Assembly (NCBI RefSeq): GCF_029854705.2
Contig: NZ_CP139035.1
Location: 2,108,001 to 2,172,000 of the forward strand
Direction of reading: 5' to 3'
From: Akkermansia sp. N21116
GTDB lineage: Bacteria > Verrucomicrobiota > Verrucomicrobiia > Verrucomicrobiales > Akkermansiaceae
Length of the DNA stretch: 64,000 nucleotides
The position numbers and the translations under genes were made by a program. Under the pieces are notes generated by a model. It did no database searches and was not told the origin of the DNA. It was given only the letters and a program-made list of their open reading frames with translations. Below are positions 38,660-46,600 of this stretch, piece by piece. How positions within the stretch are numbered: the stretch's first letter is position 1; each line of letters starts with the position of its first letter.

Positions 38660-38834
38660 GATGCAGATGTGGGGGAAAGTCGGTCTCGGGTCATTGTAAC
38701 TGCATCCTGTGACAATTCAAGATGGAATGCCGGCGCATCCCGAATGACGGGGATGAAAAAAGACGGAGAATCGTGCTTGCCAAGGTCGTCCTCTCATGGC
38801 TTGATGCGGTAAGCCTGTTTCTGCATTAGCATTT

Positions 38835-39911
38835 ATGATGACGAATCCATTCCGGAAGTTTGCCTTCAAACTCACATTTTATTCCTTATTTCTCCTTTAT
38901 ATAGTAGGGGATCTTTATGTATGGGACGGGTATCTTTCCGGGAGATTCCGGGCGCATTTCAAGCCGATGGACAACCCGTTCAACGATAATTCGGATGCGA
39001 TCGCTCTCGTTTACGGGGAACCTATTACCAGAAACCAGCTTGAACGCCGCAAGGCGGAAATCGCCTACACGCGCGGATGGCGCCGGGGGTGGGATCCCAC
39101 TTCGTCAGAAGTGTTGACTCCCCAGCAGCAGGAGACTTTGCGCATTCAGGCTATGTACGACTTGGTTGAAGCTGCCCTGTTGCGTTTGAAAACGCGTACC
39201 AATGACATGAGGCTGCCCGATCAGGGAGAATTGTCCGGCCGGTATTTTAAGGAGCTCCGAGCGCGTTTCCCAGAAGGGGAACAGGCGTTTCTTGAGGCGC
39301 TTCATGTGCAGGAACTAACTGATAAGGAGTTGGCTGACAAGATTACAGCTCGCTTGAAACAGCAGGCGATGCTAGTTCGGAGCATTGATGAGTCGGTGCC
39401 CGTGTCCGATACGGATCTCAAGGTTTATTATGATCGCGTCCGGGAAAAAATCAAGGTTCCCCGCCACCGTACGCTCAAACACATTTTCAAGGCGGGTCTG
39501 CACCATGATTCCAGTGAGGTCAAGCAGAAGATGGAGGCTGTGGCTGCCGAATTGCAAAGCGGAGTTTCATTTTCCGATCTGGCGGCAAGGCACAGTGAGG
39601 ACACTGCCACCGCCAGGAAGGGCGGGGAACTGGGCGTGGTGACGGCAGACAGGAAGGATTTGCTGAAGGGTGTAGATTTATTTGCCCTCCCCGACGGCGA
39701 GCCAGTGCTGGTGGAAAGTCCTTTGGGCTGGCACATTTTCCAGGCCGGACCTGTTGTCGAGGAGAGAATCCCTTCTTTTGAAGAGGCAAAACCGACATTG
39801 AAGAGTGCGCTGGAGAGTGTTCGTCGTGATCGTGCGGCAAGTCTTTATGCCGATGAACTTCGGCGGGAGGCTCATGCCAAAAAGAGGATTATTGTTTCGG
39901 ACGCAAAGTAG
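38835..39911 (+). CDS. Parvulin-type peptidylprolyl isomerase, membrane anchored
   Basis: A 358-residue folding catalyst of the SurA/PrsA kind. An N-terminal membrane helix (LTFYSLFLLYIVGDLYVWDG region, about 12-30) anchors it, followed by a helical chaperone-like part (about 50-205) and one parvulin domain (about 208-310) with RHRTLKHIFKAG, FSDLAARHSED, GGELGVV and SPLGWHIFQ. A charged helical tail closes the protein. It should assist outer-membrane or secreted protein folding in the periplasm. It is transcribed alone, with a hairpin downstream. Confidence 0.9.
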   Translation: MMTNPFRKFAFKLTFYSLFLLYIVGDLYVWDGYLSGRFRAHFKPMDNPFNDNSDAIALVYGEPITRNQLERRKAEIAYTRGWRRGWDPTSSEVLTPQQQETLRIQAMYDLVEAALLRLKTRTNDMRLPDQGELSGRYFKELRARFPEGEQAFLEALHVQELTDKELADKITARLKQQAMLVRSIDESVPVSDTDLKVYYDRVREKIKVPRHRTLKHIFKAGLHHDSSEVKQKMEAVAAELQSGVSFSDLAARHSEDTATARKGGELGVVTADRKDLLKGVDLFALPDGEPVLVESPLGWHIFQAGPVVEERIPSFEEAKPTLKSALESVRRDRAASLYADELRREAHAKKRIIVSDAK

Positions 39912-39941
39912 GTTTTTCCCTTTTTGACGGTTCCATGCAAA

Positions 39942-39980
39942 CGCCCCCGGAGGAGACTTGTCCGCCGGGGGCGCGTTGTT
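39942..39980. terminator. Hairpin between PPIase and phage-like genes
   Basis: CGCCCCCGG and CCGGGGGCG form a nine-pair hairpin with a 14-base loop. T-runs are short on both sides (TTGTTG rightward, GTTTG leftward), so it could serve both convergent genes. Confidence 0.55.
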
Positions 39981-39999
39981 GCGAATACGGGAACCGTAC

Positions 40000-40275
40000 T
40001 CAAGTAGTTTGGGTGGGAGGCTCTTCGTTGGTTTCCGCTTGACGGAAAACAGGATTGGGTGGAGGCAGTGTCGCCAGGAGGTGGAGCAGGCTGTCCCTGT
40101 CCGTCCGGCGTTTTTTCTCGTTGTGTTCTTCCTCCTCCTGTTGAATGGCTGCAAGTTTGGTGTCTTCCACGAGGGCTTTGAATTTGTCCGCCTGGGAGTA
40201 TTCTCCTGTTTCATTACGGAAGATGTCGGCGAGCCAGAGCCGTTTTTCCCTGATACTCAGAAGGTCGTTGTCCAT
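40000..40275 (-). CDS. Small-terminase-like protein
   Basis: A 91-residue hydrophilic protein. Its first half, LLSIREKRLWLADIFRNE followed by DKFKALVEDTKLAAIQ, resembles the pattern L-S-x-x-E-K-R-x-x-L-A-x-I-x-R ... K-x-x-A-L-x-x-D-x-K-L-A seen in some phage terminase small subunits, which recognise packaging sites. The rest is acidic-basic coiled sequence (QQEEEEHNEKKRRTDRD) and a Pro-rich end. The match is by eye and the large subunit is absent. It follows the winged-helix gene by 18 bases on the same strand. Confidence 0.4.
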   Translation of the reverse strand: MDNDLLSIREKRLWLADIFRNETGEYSQADKFKALVEDTKLAAIQQEEEEHNEKKRRTDRDSLLHLLATLPPPNPVFRQAETNEEPPTQTT

Positions 40276-40293
40276 GCTGTGCGACGGGGCGTT

Positions 40294-40590
40294 TTATCGA
40301 TTGTTGTTGTCGTTGTTGTTTCGGAGCAGCCGGATGCAGATGGTATTGCCATTCTTCGTTGTGCGATAAACGTAGGGGCGTTCGTCTCCGAATTTACGGA
40401 CGTATCCCTGGCCGATCAGATCCCTGAGGATATTCGTGACCGTATTGGGATGGAGCCCCGTATGCTCGACAATGGTGCTATGCCGGTGATGACCGGATAC
40501 GATGGACAAGATCACCTGGGCGCTGCTGAGCCTGAAGTTTGCCAACCGGACATTGGAGGCAAAGTTCTGGATGCATTCGATGGCTTTCAT
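40294..40590 (-). CDS. Winged-helix DNA-binding protein, MarR-like
   Basis: A 98-residue protein with a helix-turn-helix: SSAQVILSIVSGHHRHS, then TIVEHTGLHPNTVTNILRDL as the recognition part and GYVRKFGDERPYVYRTT as the wing. The tail is a run of Asn and Asp (NNNDNNNR). It has the size of a stand-alone winged-helix domain, as in phage or plasmid regulators. Its start codon is only 39 bases from the DnaA-box-like cluster, so it may bind there; this is a guess. Confidence 0.65.
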   Translation of the reverse strand: MKAIECIQNFASNVRLANFRLSSAQVILSIVSGHHRHSTIVEHTGLHPNTVTNILRDLIGQGYVRKFGDERPYVYRTTKNGNTICIRLLRNNNDNNNR

Positions 40591-40628
40591 ATCGGTGTTT
40601 TTATTTGTGCCTCGGCATGAGGCCGTAT

Positions 40629-40808
40629 TGTGGATAACTGCTTGTTCCGCGATGGGTGAAGATTGTTTATTCTCACCTTGTTCCCGTGTTATTCACAAGT
40701 TGTCCACAGTGCTTGAATATATTGTTTATTGTTGTTGGTTAGTGTATTATATTATGTTTTGATAGGAGTTGTTGCAATTATTCACATATCCGGCGCGGGT
40801 TATTCACA
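40629..40808. other. Cluster of five DnaA-box-like sequences, possible replication origin
   Basis: Five nine-base sites match or nearly match TTATCCACA within 180 bases: TGTGGATAA at 40629-40637 (perfect, reverse), TTATTCACA at 40689-40697, TTGTCCACA at 40700-40708, TTATTCACA at 40778-40786 and TTATTCACA at 40800-40808 (each one mismatch, all forward). A very AT-rich stretch lies between the third and fourth boxes (40712-40765), in the place of an unwinding element. The last two lie inside the 3' end of the adaptor-like gene. This could be the chromosomal origin, a phage or plasmid origin, or a DnaA-titrating locus. Confidence 0.5.
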
Positions 40809-41383
40809 CGGTTTCCGAGAATCCGCTTGAGCGGATGGGTATCGTTGGAATGTGACTGGACGGCATTGGTCGTGGCGGCCAGAGGCAGGATGACCTTGTG
40901 GAATTCCTGAGCAAGGCTTTGTCTGAGACTCTGGCTGGTAGTCAGAGGGACGGCGAGTTTTTCCGCCAGGTGGGTAACCAACGCTTCCGTGAAGAGCGGA
41001 TCGAATAATTCTCCGTCTTCCAGATCGGCGATGTAGGAGATTCGGAGGCTGGAGGCACGCGCCAGGATCCGTCTTCCCTGGAGAGTCCAATCGTTGCAAT
41101 CGACATCAAGTACGCGCAGGCAGTCTGATGGCAGATTGAACCGTGCCGCATAAGGCGAGTTGGTATCCATATCTGCTTCTGGGTACAGGGTGGTGCTGCG
41201 GGTGGCGAATGTCCACCTGGCGAGTGTCAGAGTTTCCCTTCGTGCCGGATGATAGTGGAGGTGGCAATAGCGTGCTGCCGACGATTGGTTGGGATTCAGC
41301 GATATCAAGGGTGCTTCGCCAATCCGGCTTAAGGCGGCGTTGCAAATGCCGAGTACGCTGTAGGGCGATTCTTCGTATTTCAT
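40778..41383 (-). CDS. Podovirus tail tubular protein A/gp4-like adaptor
   Basis: A 201-residue protein resembling the adaptor ring of podoviruses (T7 gp11, P22 gp4). The N-terminus SVLGICNAALSRIGEAPLIS matches the family opening; ARRETLTLARWTFATRS, FNLPSDCLRVLDV, GRRILARASSLRISYIAD and ELFDPLFTEALVTHLAEKLA follow in the order I expect. Adaptors attach beneath the portal and connect it to the tail nozzle. The gene points away from the portal gene, which is not the usual phage order, so a rearrangement has occurred. DnaA-box-like sites overlap its 3' end. Confidence 0.65.
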   Translation of the reverse strand: MKYEESPYSVLGICNAALSRIGEAPLISLNPNQSSAARYCHLHYHPARRETLTLARWTFATRSTTLYPEADMDTNSPYAARFNLPSDCLRVLDVDCNDWTLQGRRILARASSLRISYIADLEDGELFDPLFTEALVTHLAEKLAVPLTTSQSLRQSLAQEFHKVILPLAATTNAVQSHSNDTHPLKRILGNRVNNPRRICE

Positions 41384-41603
41384 AATGTTCTGTTGATCTC
41401 TTCCTTGACCGGAGACGGTGGGGGAACATTGACTTGGAACCCTCCGCGTTCCGGAATTCAGTCACTTTTACGGGAAAAAACAGAATTTGGCTTCTTGTAT
41501 TCGAAGTGGGGAATACCTGCCTCCGGGGTGTTGTCTGCGGCACGTATTGCGCTGGTCTCAAATATGATGTGAAATTTGGAAAATATGGTTATTTGTTCAA
41601 CGC

Positions 41604-41882
41604 ATGAGCGAGAAATTGCCAAAACAGAAGATAAGATCCCGGAAGCAATCCCGCTTGATCCGGGAGAATGTACGTGTCGGAGAGACCTACCGTGCAACGG
41701 TGCTTTCTGGAGGTTGCCTGGAAGTAAAAGCCGGAAAAACGTCCGGGATTTGCTATGGGGTGGTCGTTGGGAAGACGAGTATTGTTTTCCGGGCCGTATC
41801 GCCCGTGCTGCAAATGGAGTGGTTGGGGAAGTCCGTTGGCAGACAGGAAGTTGTCATGATGGATAATCCTTATCTGGTATGA
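41604..41882 (+). CDS. Small phage-module protein, function unknown
   Basis: A 92-residue basic protein (KQKIRSRKQSRLIREN near the start) with a beta-rich centre (TYRATVLSGGCLEVKAGKT). No family is recognised. Its stop codon overlaps the next gene's ATG (ATGA at 41879), a sign of translational coupling, which supports it over the overlapping frame at 41576-41866. It is the first gene of the rightward phage-like operon; 220 bases upstream separate it from the adaptor-like gene on the other strand. Confidence 0.55.
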   Translation: MSEKLPKQKIRSRKQSRLIRENVRVGETYRATVLSGGCLEVKAGKTSGICYGVVVGKTSIVFRAVSPVLQMEWLGKSVGRQEVVMMDNPYLV

Positions 41883-42316
41883 ACGAAGAGTATTTCCAAC
41901 CTCGCCCGGAAGACTGGGCGGATGCCCGGGAGATGACCAGGAGTTACTATGCATGGGCAGGCCGTTCTGCGGAGAAGGATTTCTTGCTTCACTTGGAGCG
42001 AGGAGTTCTGGTGAATGAGAGCGGACTTGTCCTGATGGCTCGTCCCGTGTTTTCCCGGGACTTCCGTGCTCATATCATCAACCCCGAATACAGTTATGAT
42101 GAAAAAGGATGCGATGCCTGGTTCATCCACTTCATGGCGGGGAATCCTCTTCTGGTCCCCCGGTTTGTGCCGGATTACGCAAGGTTTCCTCTGGCTGGAT
42201 TCATCCGGGGCGGGCGATTGCGGAACCGTCCTGCATTTTATCCGGTGGAACGGACTCTGAGGCTTGCCTGCCAAGGAAGAAGCATCTGCCATGACAACAA
42301 CGATTCCAACCAATAA
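41879..42316 (+). CDS. Phage-module protein, function unknown
   Basis: A 145-residue protein translationally coupled to the gene before it (ATGA overlap). It is mixed alpha/beta with the motif WFIHFMAGNPLLVPRF in the middle and a short Asn/Asp-rich end. The length and position before the portal gene resemble the small GNAT-like or head-associated proteins often found near podovirus portals, but I see no diagnostic motif. A 24-base gap precedes the next gene. Confidence 0.55.
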   Translation: MNEEYFQPRPEDWADAREMTRSYYAWAGRSAEKDFLLHLERGVLVNESGLVLMARPVFSRDFRAHIINPEYSYDEKGCDAWFIHFMAGNPLLVPRFVPDYARFPLAGFIRGGRLRNRPAFYPVERTLRLACQGRSICHDNNDSNQ

Positions 42317-42340
42317 TAACAAAAGAAAGAACAACACGAT

Positions 42341-42556
42341 ATGGGATTCATGAAAACACCATCCATACCTGTAGCCCCGACTCCTGCCCCCCCCGTGCAG
42401 AAGGAAGAGGTGCTGCAGGATACCGCCGGGGATTACAACGCGAGAGTCAGAAGGCGGAAAACGCTTCTCTCTACCGTGATGCATGACCGGGGAGAAGCCG
42501 AGGCCAGCCTTCGGGAGCTTTCTTCTCCCGGAGAATTAAGGAAAACACTCGGGTGA
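42341..42556 (+). CDS. Small conserved-type protein upstream of portal
   Basis: A 71-residue protein with a Pro-rich N-terminus (MKTPSIPVAPTPAPPVQKEE) and a basic segment NARVRRRKTLLSTVM. Short proteins with this layout, a Pro-rich start then an R-R-x-x-S/T stretch, commonly precede portal genes in podovirus-like elements. Its function is not known. It lies 24 bases after the previous gene and 33 bases before the portal gene. Confidence 0.6.
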   Translation: MGFMKTPSIPVAPTPAPPVQKEEVLQDTAGDYNARVRRRKTLLSTVMHDRGEAEASLRELSSPGELRKTLG

Positions 42557-42589
42557 CGATTTTTCGTCGCTCTATCGACAACTACGATT

Positions 42590-44299
42590 ATGGTTCAATC
42601 CAATCAATTGGAATCCACCTTGGCTGCCTTCTCTTCTCTGAAGACAGCCCGCGCTCCCTGGGAGCCTTGGTGGGATGCCCTGCGGGAGTATGTCCTGCCC
42701 CGCAGGGTCTCGGAGGAGGAAGAATCTTCCTTTCCCGGCGGCACTGCCGGAGAACACCTCTACGACACGACAGCTGTGGAGGCATGCCAGAAGCTGGCTA
42801 GCGGGCATATGAGTTACATTACCCCGAGTCATGAAGTCTGGTTCAAATGGGCCGCTCCCGACGGTATTGGCGGGGATGAGGCGGAAAGCTGGTACAACGA
42901 ATGTTCGGAAATTGCACTCAAGGAATTATCGGTTTCCAATTTTTATACGGAAATCCACGAATGTTTTCTTGACCGCGTCGCTTTCGGTACGGGGAGTTTG
43001 TACTCCGGTGTGAGTTCTACGGGGGCTTTGATGTTCACCCACATTCCCTGCGGCAGATTTTGCTGTGCAGAAAATGAAGAAGGAAAGGTGGATACGTACT
43101 TCCGCGAGTTTTCGTTGAGCGCCTACCAGGCGGAACGGATGTTCGGACGGAGGAACCTCGGCCCCAAAGCCCGCAAAATCATTGAAGAAGGCAATGACCT
43201 CCATACCGCCGTTTTGCGCTTCCTGCATGCCGTCCGTCCCAGAGTGTCCAGAAACAGGAAACGGGAGGATGCCCTCAATATGCCGTACGAAAGCCTTTAT
43301 ATTTCCCTTGATGACCGTACGCTGACGGAAGAGGGAGGATATCGGGAGTTTCCATACCTGGTAAGCCGGTTCTTGAAATGGGGGGATACCCCTTATGGAC
43401 TGGCTCCGGGGAGGCTTGTTTTTCCGGAAATTCGGCAAGCTCAATTTCTCAACAGGATACTTGATACACTCGGTGAAGTGGCCGCCTTCCCCCGTATTCT
43501 GGAACTTGCTAACCAAATCGGCGAGGTCGACATGCGTGCCGGAGGCCGCACGGTCATTACTCCCGAAGCCGCTTCATTGCATCTGCCGAAGGAGTGGGCT
43601 ACTCAGGGAAGATATGACATCGGCATGGATCGCCTGGACAAGAAACAGGATGCCATCCGTAGAGCTTTCTACCTTCCTATGCTGGAGTTGTGGGGTAGCC
43701 GGGCCGGATCAATGACAGCGACGGAGGTGATGGCCCGGGAAAACGAACGAGTTCTGATGTTTTCTCCGTCTTTTACATTGTTTGTCAGCGACCTGTACCC
43801 GATCATGTGTCGCATTTTCGCACTTCTTTTCCGGCAGGGAAAATTTCCCCGGCCACCCGAGGCTGTGATGAAGAAGGGAGCAGACGGACTTCTGGGTATC
43901 GGCGAACCGCGTGTCGTGTACCAGTCTCGGATTGCTCTGGTGTTGCGCCGTATCCAGAGCGAAGGAATCGACAGGAGCCTTCAGCGCCTGGGAATGATGA
44001 GCTCCTATTCTCCCGGTTTGCTGGACCATGTGGACTGGGATGCCTGTTTCCGTATGGCGTGCCGGTTTGACGGGGCGCCGGAGAAAATGCTGAAGAGTAT
44101 GAAAGAGGTGCGGAAAATTCGCCGGGAACGAGAAGAAGAATCGCGCCAGACAGTGGCCGGACAAAACGGCGAATCTACCCAGATGCAGCAGGATGAAAGC
44201 GGGAATAGTGAAGCACTGGCCTCTCTCCTGGCCGAATTGACCGGACAGAGCGCATCTCCGTCCGTGTCTTCAATACCGGAAGGAGGCATGATGCCATGA
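42590..44299 (+). CDS. Phage portal (head-to-tail connector) protein
   Basis: A 569-residue portal of the T7-like head-to-tail-connector family, near the usual 500-560. The N-terminus WEPWWDALREYVLPRR matches the start of that family, followed by LYDTTAVEACQKLASGHMSYITP, WYNECSEIALKELSVSNFYTE and the later SRAGSMTATEVMAREN stretch, all characteristic. The C-terminus is a Gln/Glu/Ser-rich tail. Twelve copies would form the ring through which DNA enters the capsid. It overlaps the next gene by four bases (ATGA). The gene is intact with no frameshift, unlike a long-dead remnant. Confidence 0.88.
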   Translation: MVQSNQLESTLAAFSSLKTARAPWEPWWDALREYVLPRRVSEEEESSFPGGTAGEHLYDTTAVEACQKLASGHMSYITPSHEVWFKWAAPDGIGGDEAESWYNECSEIALKELSVSNFYTEIHECFLDRVAFGTGSLYSGVSSTGALMFTHIPCGRFCCAENEEGKVDTYFREFSLSAYQAERMFGRRNLGPKARKIIEEGNDLHTAVLRFLHAVRPRVSRNRKREDALNMPYESLYISLDDRTLTEEGGYREFPYLVSRFLKWGDTPYGLAPGRLVFPEIRQAQFLNRILDTLGEVAAFPRILELANQIGEVDMRAGGRTVITPEAASLHLPKEWATQGRYDIGMDRLDKKQDAIRRAFYLPMLELWGSRAGSMTATEVMARENERVLMFSPSFTLFVSDLYPIMCRIFALLFRQGKFPRPPEAVMKKGADGLLGIGEPRVVYQSRIALVLRRIQSEGIDRSLQRLGMMSSYSPGLLDHVDWDACFRMACRFDGAPEKMLKSMKEVRKIRREREEESRQTVAGQNGESTQMQQDESGNSEALASLLAELTGQSASPSVSSIPEGGMMP

Positions 44300-44652
44300 A
44301 TGAATATCCTGTACCGTATCGTACGGAGGGAAACGGAAAGGAAGGGATTCTGGAAGAATGCCTGTTCCTGCAAAAAAGCCGCCGCCGGCAGCTTTTACGT
44401 GTGCTGGGTTCCGAAGAAGGAGGGGAAGTACTGAAGGAACTGGAAAGACATTTCGAGGTTCATTTGCCCGTCTTTCAAGGGCAATCCGGCTCATTCGATC
44501 CTCTGGATGCCATGCGGCGTGATGCGTACCGGGAGGTCTTCCTCTATGTACGGCATCAATTGAATCTTGCCCGGAGGGAGAGGGAAAGCGTTCCTGAACC
44601 TTTGGAGGAAGAAATGGAAACGGAGGCCGGATTCCGGACTCCTGAACAATAA
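44296..44652 (+). CDS. Small phage protein after portal, Bbp19-like
   Basis: A 118-residue acidic/helical protein coupled to the portal gene by a four-base overlap. The segment LPVFQGQSGSFDPLDAMRRDAYREVFLYVRHQL resembles the core of the Bbp19 family of podovirus proteins, which sit between portal and scaffold genes; written in pieces, the key part is SFDPLDAMRRDAYREVFL. The similarity is by pattern and moderate. The function of the family is not well defined; it may be a head-assembly factor. The next gene begins 25 bases later. Confidence 0.5.
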   Translation: MNEYPVPYRTEGNGKEGILEECLFLQKSRRRQLLRVLGSEEGGEVLKELERHFEVHLPVFQGQSGSFDPLDAMRRDAYREVFLYVRHQLNLARRERESVPEPLEEEMETEAGFRTPEQ

Positions 44653-44677
44653 GCAACAATAATAATAATCAAATCAT

Positions 44678-45646
44678 ATGGAACAACAAAACCAAGATAA
44701 GGAACAACTCAGGAAAACCCTCCTGCAAGATGCCGCTGCAGCTCCCGAAGCTGAACAGCAGCCCGGGCTCGCATCTGCCGGAGAGGAAACGAATAACATG
44801 CCGGATTCTCCCGCCAGGGAGACCTCTGCGGATGTATCACCGGAAAATTCTTCGGATATTCCGTTCCCGGTCGTAGACGGCATTGTTACTCCGGACGGAA
44901 ATTTCGTACCGGAATGGTATAAGAAATTCGAGGAGCTCAAGGATGTCGAGAAATCGCTGACTAAATTCCGTTCCCCGGCAGCTTTGGCTAAAAGCTATGC
45001 AGCCATGGAGAAGATGCGGAATTATCCCGGACATGATCAAAAAGACAGGATGGTGACCTTTCGCCGTATGGTGGGGTTGCCCGATACGTGCGAGGAATTT
45101 TCCTTGGAGTGTCCGGAAGGCATCTCTCCGGAGGAATGGAACACAGAGATGGCCCGTGACATGGCCGGCATTGCCTACGAGTACGGCGTGCCTCCACAGG
45201 CTATGGCTGCCCTTAGCCAGAGATATGCCGTGGAATACCAGAAGGCTGCTGCCGATGCTCAGGCCCGGCTGGAAGAACAGATGAACATTGCGGAACAATC
45301 TCTCCAGCAGGAGTGGGGAGGGTCCTATGAACGCAATATGAGGCAGGCGGCCACGATGGTGGAGAGACTGTCGGAACGCGCAGGCATTGATGCTTCCGAA
45401 TTGATGGAGAATCCTTCTTTCGGCGGCAATCCCGAGTTCATCCGCCTGATGAGGGAGGTTGCTCTCATGGTTGGAGAATCTCCCTTGAAGGGAGAAAGTA
45501 CTCCGACACCGGATTCCTCCAATGAGGCCAGGCGTATTGAGTCGGATCCCGCGCATCCACTTCACGATGCCTACATGAACGTCAACCACCCCAATCACAA
45601 GTTTGCTAACGAAACCTATGATCGCATGATCTTTGGTAGGAGGTAA
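44678..45646 (+). CDS. Phage capsid-assembly scaffolding-like protein
   Basis: A 322-residue highly charged protein: an acidic, disordered first 90 residues (EQQPGLASAGEETNN, SADVSPENSSD), then helical coiled-coil regions (ADAQARLEEQMNIAEQSLQQ) and a C-terminus with DPAHPLHDAYMNVNHPNHK, a pattern close to scaffold ends that bind the capsid shell. Position right after portal and Bbp19-like genes is the scaffold slot. The major capsid protein should come next but a bidirectional palindrome and a leftward parA follow instead. Confidence 0.65.
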   Translation: MEQQNQDKEQLRKTLLQDAAAAPEAEQQPGLASAGEETNNMPDSPARETSADVSPENSSDIPFPVVDGIVTPDGNFVPEWYKKFEELKDVEKSLTKFRSPAALAKSYAAMEKMRNYPGHDQKDRMVTFRRMVGLPDTCEEFSLECPEGISPEEWNTEMARDMAGIAYEYGVPPQAMAALSQRYAVEYQKAAADAQARLEEQMNIAEQSLQQEWGGSYERNMRQAATMVERLSERAGIDASELMENPSFGGNPEFIRLMREVALMVGESPLKGESTPTPDSSNEARRIESDPAHPLHDAYMNVNHPNHKFANETYDRMIFGRR

Positions 45647-45663
45647 GTTATTAAGGAGCAATA

Positions 45664-45703
45664 AAACACCACAGTTGAATTTTAAAATTCAACTGTGGTG
45701 TTT
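45664..45703. terminator. 40-base perfect palindrome between scaffold-like gene and parA
   Basis: Both strands read the same for 40 bases, with 20-base arms and no loop (centre at 45683/45684). Ends are AAACACC and GGTGTTT, giving a T-run for each direction. It lies 17 bases after the scaffold-like stop and 16 bases before the parA end, so it acts as a shared terminator. Confidence 0.85.
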
Positions 45704-45719
45704 GTTTTCACTGGAAGGT

Positions 45720-46496
45720 TTATTTATGCTTTTTATGTCGCTTGACGAAAAGTTTGGCGGCAGCCATGTAAGCTTGGGAAGCGATACCGGCAGGGTCGTG
45801 TTCAAAGATGGTTCTGCCAAAGCTCGGGGCTTCGCCGAGGCGGATAGAACGAGGGATGACAGTGGAGTAGAGGGTGTCGGGCAGGTACTGCTGGACTTGC
45901 TCGACGACTTGTCTGGAAAGGTTGGTGCGACCATCGTACATGGTCATCAGCACTCCTTCATGCCGTAGGGTCGGATTGACGCCGGAAAGGCATATTTGTG
46001 AGATGACATGCAGGATTTTGGCAAGTCCTTCCAAGCCGAACCACTCGCATTGAAGGGGGGTAAGGACTTCATCGCAGGCGGCGAGGGATGAGGTCATCAG
46101 GACGCCGAGGGAAGGAGGTGTGTCGAGAATGCAGAAGTCGTAATTGTCTGCATCACGGAGAGGTTGGAGAGTTTCCCTGAGGCGGACGAGGTGGTTGCCC
46201 GACTGGGCAAGTTCGATTTCCACTCCTGCCAGATCCATGTTGGCCGGGATGAGTGACAAGTTTTTACGTCCGGTTTCGAGGATACATTCTTCAATGGACT
46301 GGGAACCGATCAGGGCCGGGTAAAGGCTGGTGCCTTCGGGGGCATCTATACCGAGTCCGCTGGTAGCGTTGGCCTGCGGGTCAAGATCGATAAGCAGGAT
46401 CTTCTTTTTCAACTGGGCAAGGGCTGCGGCCAGATTGATGGCTGTCGTTGTTTTTCCGACCCCGCCTTTCTGGTTGGCAATGGCGATGACGTTCAT
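45720..46496 (-). CDS. parA: ParA/Soj chromosome-partition ATPase
   Basis: A 258-residue ParA of the small Soj type. The deviant Walker A NQKGGVGKTT is at residues 8-17, Walker A' DLDPQANATSGLG follows, and the later CEWFGLEGLAKILH and SVVIPRSIRLGEAPSFG-type sequence (here STVIPRSIRLGEAPSFG) is typical of chromosomal Soj. No HTH extension of plasmid P1-type ParA exists. It partners with ParB on parS sites to segregate replication origins. parB does not lie next to it. Its location 5 kb from the DnaA-box cluster is notable. Confidence 0.93.
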   Translation of the reverse strand: MNVIAIANQKGGVGKTTTAINLAAALAQLKKKILLIDLDPQANATSGLGIDAPEGTSLYPALIGSQSIEECILETGRKNLSLIPANMDLAGVEIELAQSGNHLVRLRETLQPLRDADNYDFCILDTPPSLGVLMTSSLAACDEVLTPLQCEWFGLEGLAKILHVISQICLSGVNPTLRHEGVLMTMYDGRTNLSRQVVEQVQQYLPDTLYSTVIPRSIRLGEAPSFGRTIFEHDPAGIASQAYMAAAKLFVKRHKKHK

Positions 46497-46600
46497 AGTG
46501 GTGTGATGGGGAGGGTGGAGAGACTGAGCGCCGGACGGTTGTTGGGGGCAACAGAACCATCCGGCGCTCGGGATGTGGATAACTGGACTGGCCGGATGTT

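Noticed and set aside
41576-41866. Alternative 96-codon frame overlapping the 92-residue phage-module gene
   Set aside because: The other frame overlaps the next gene by ATGA and is therefore better supported.
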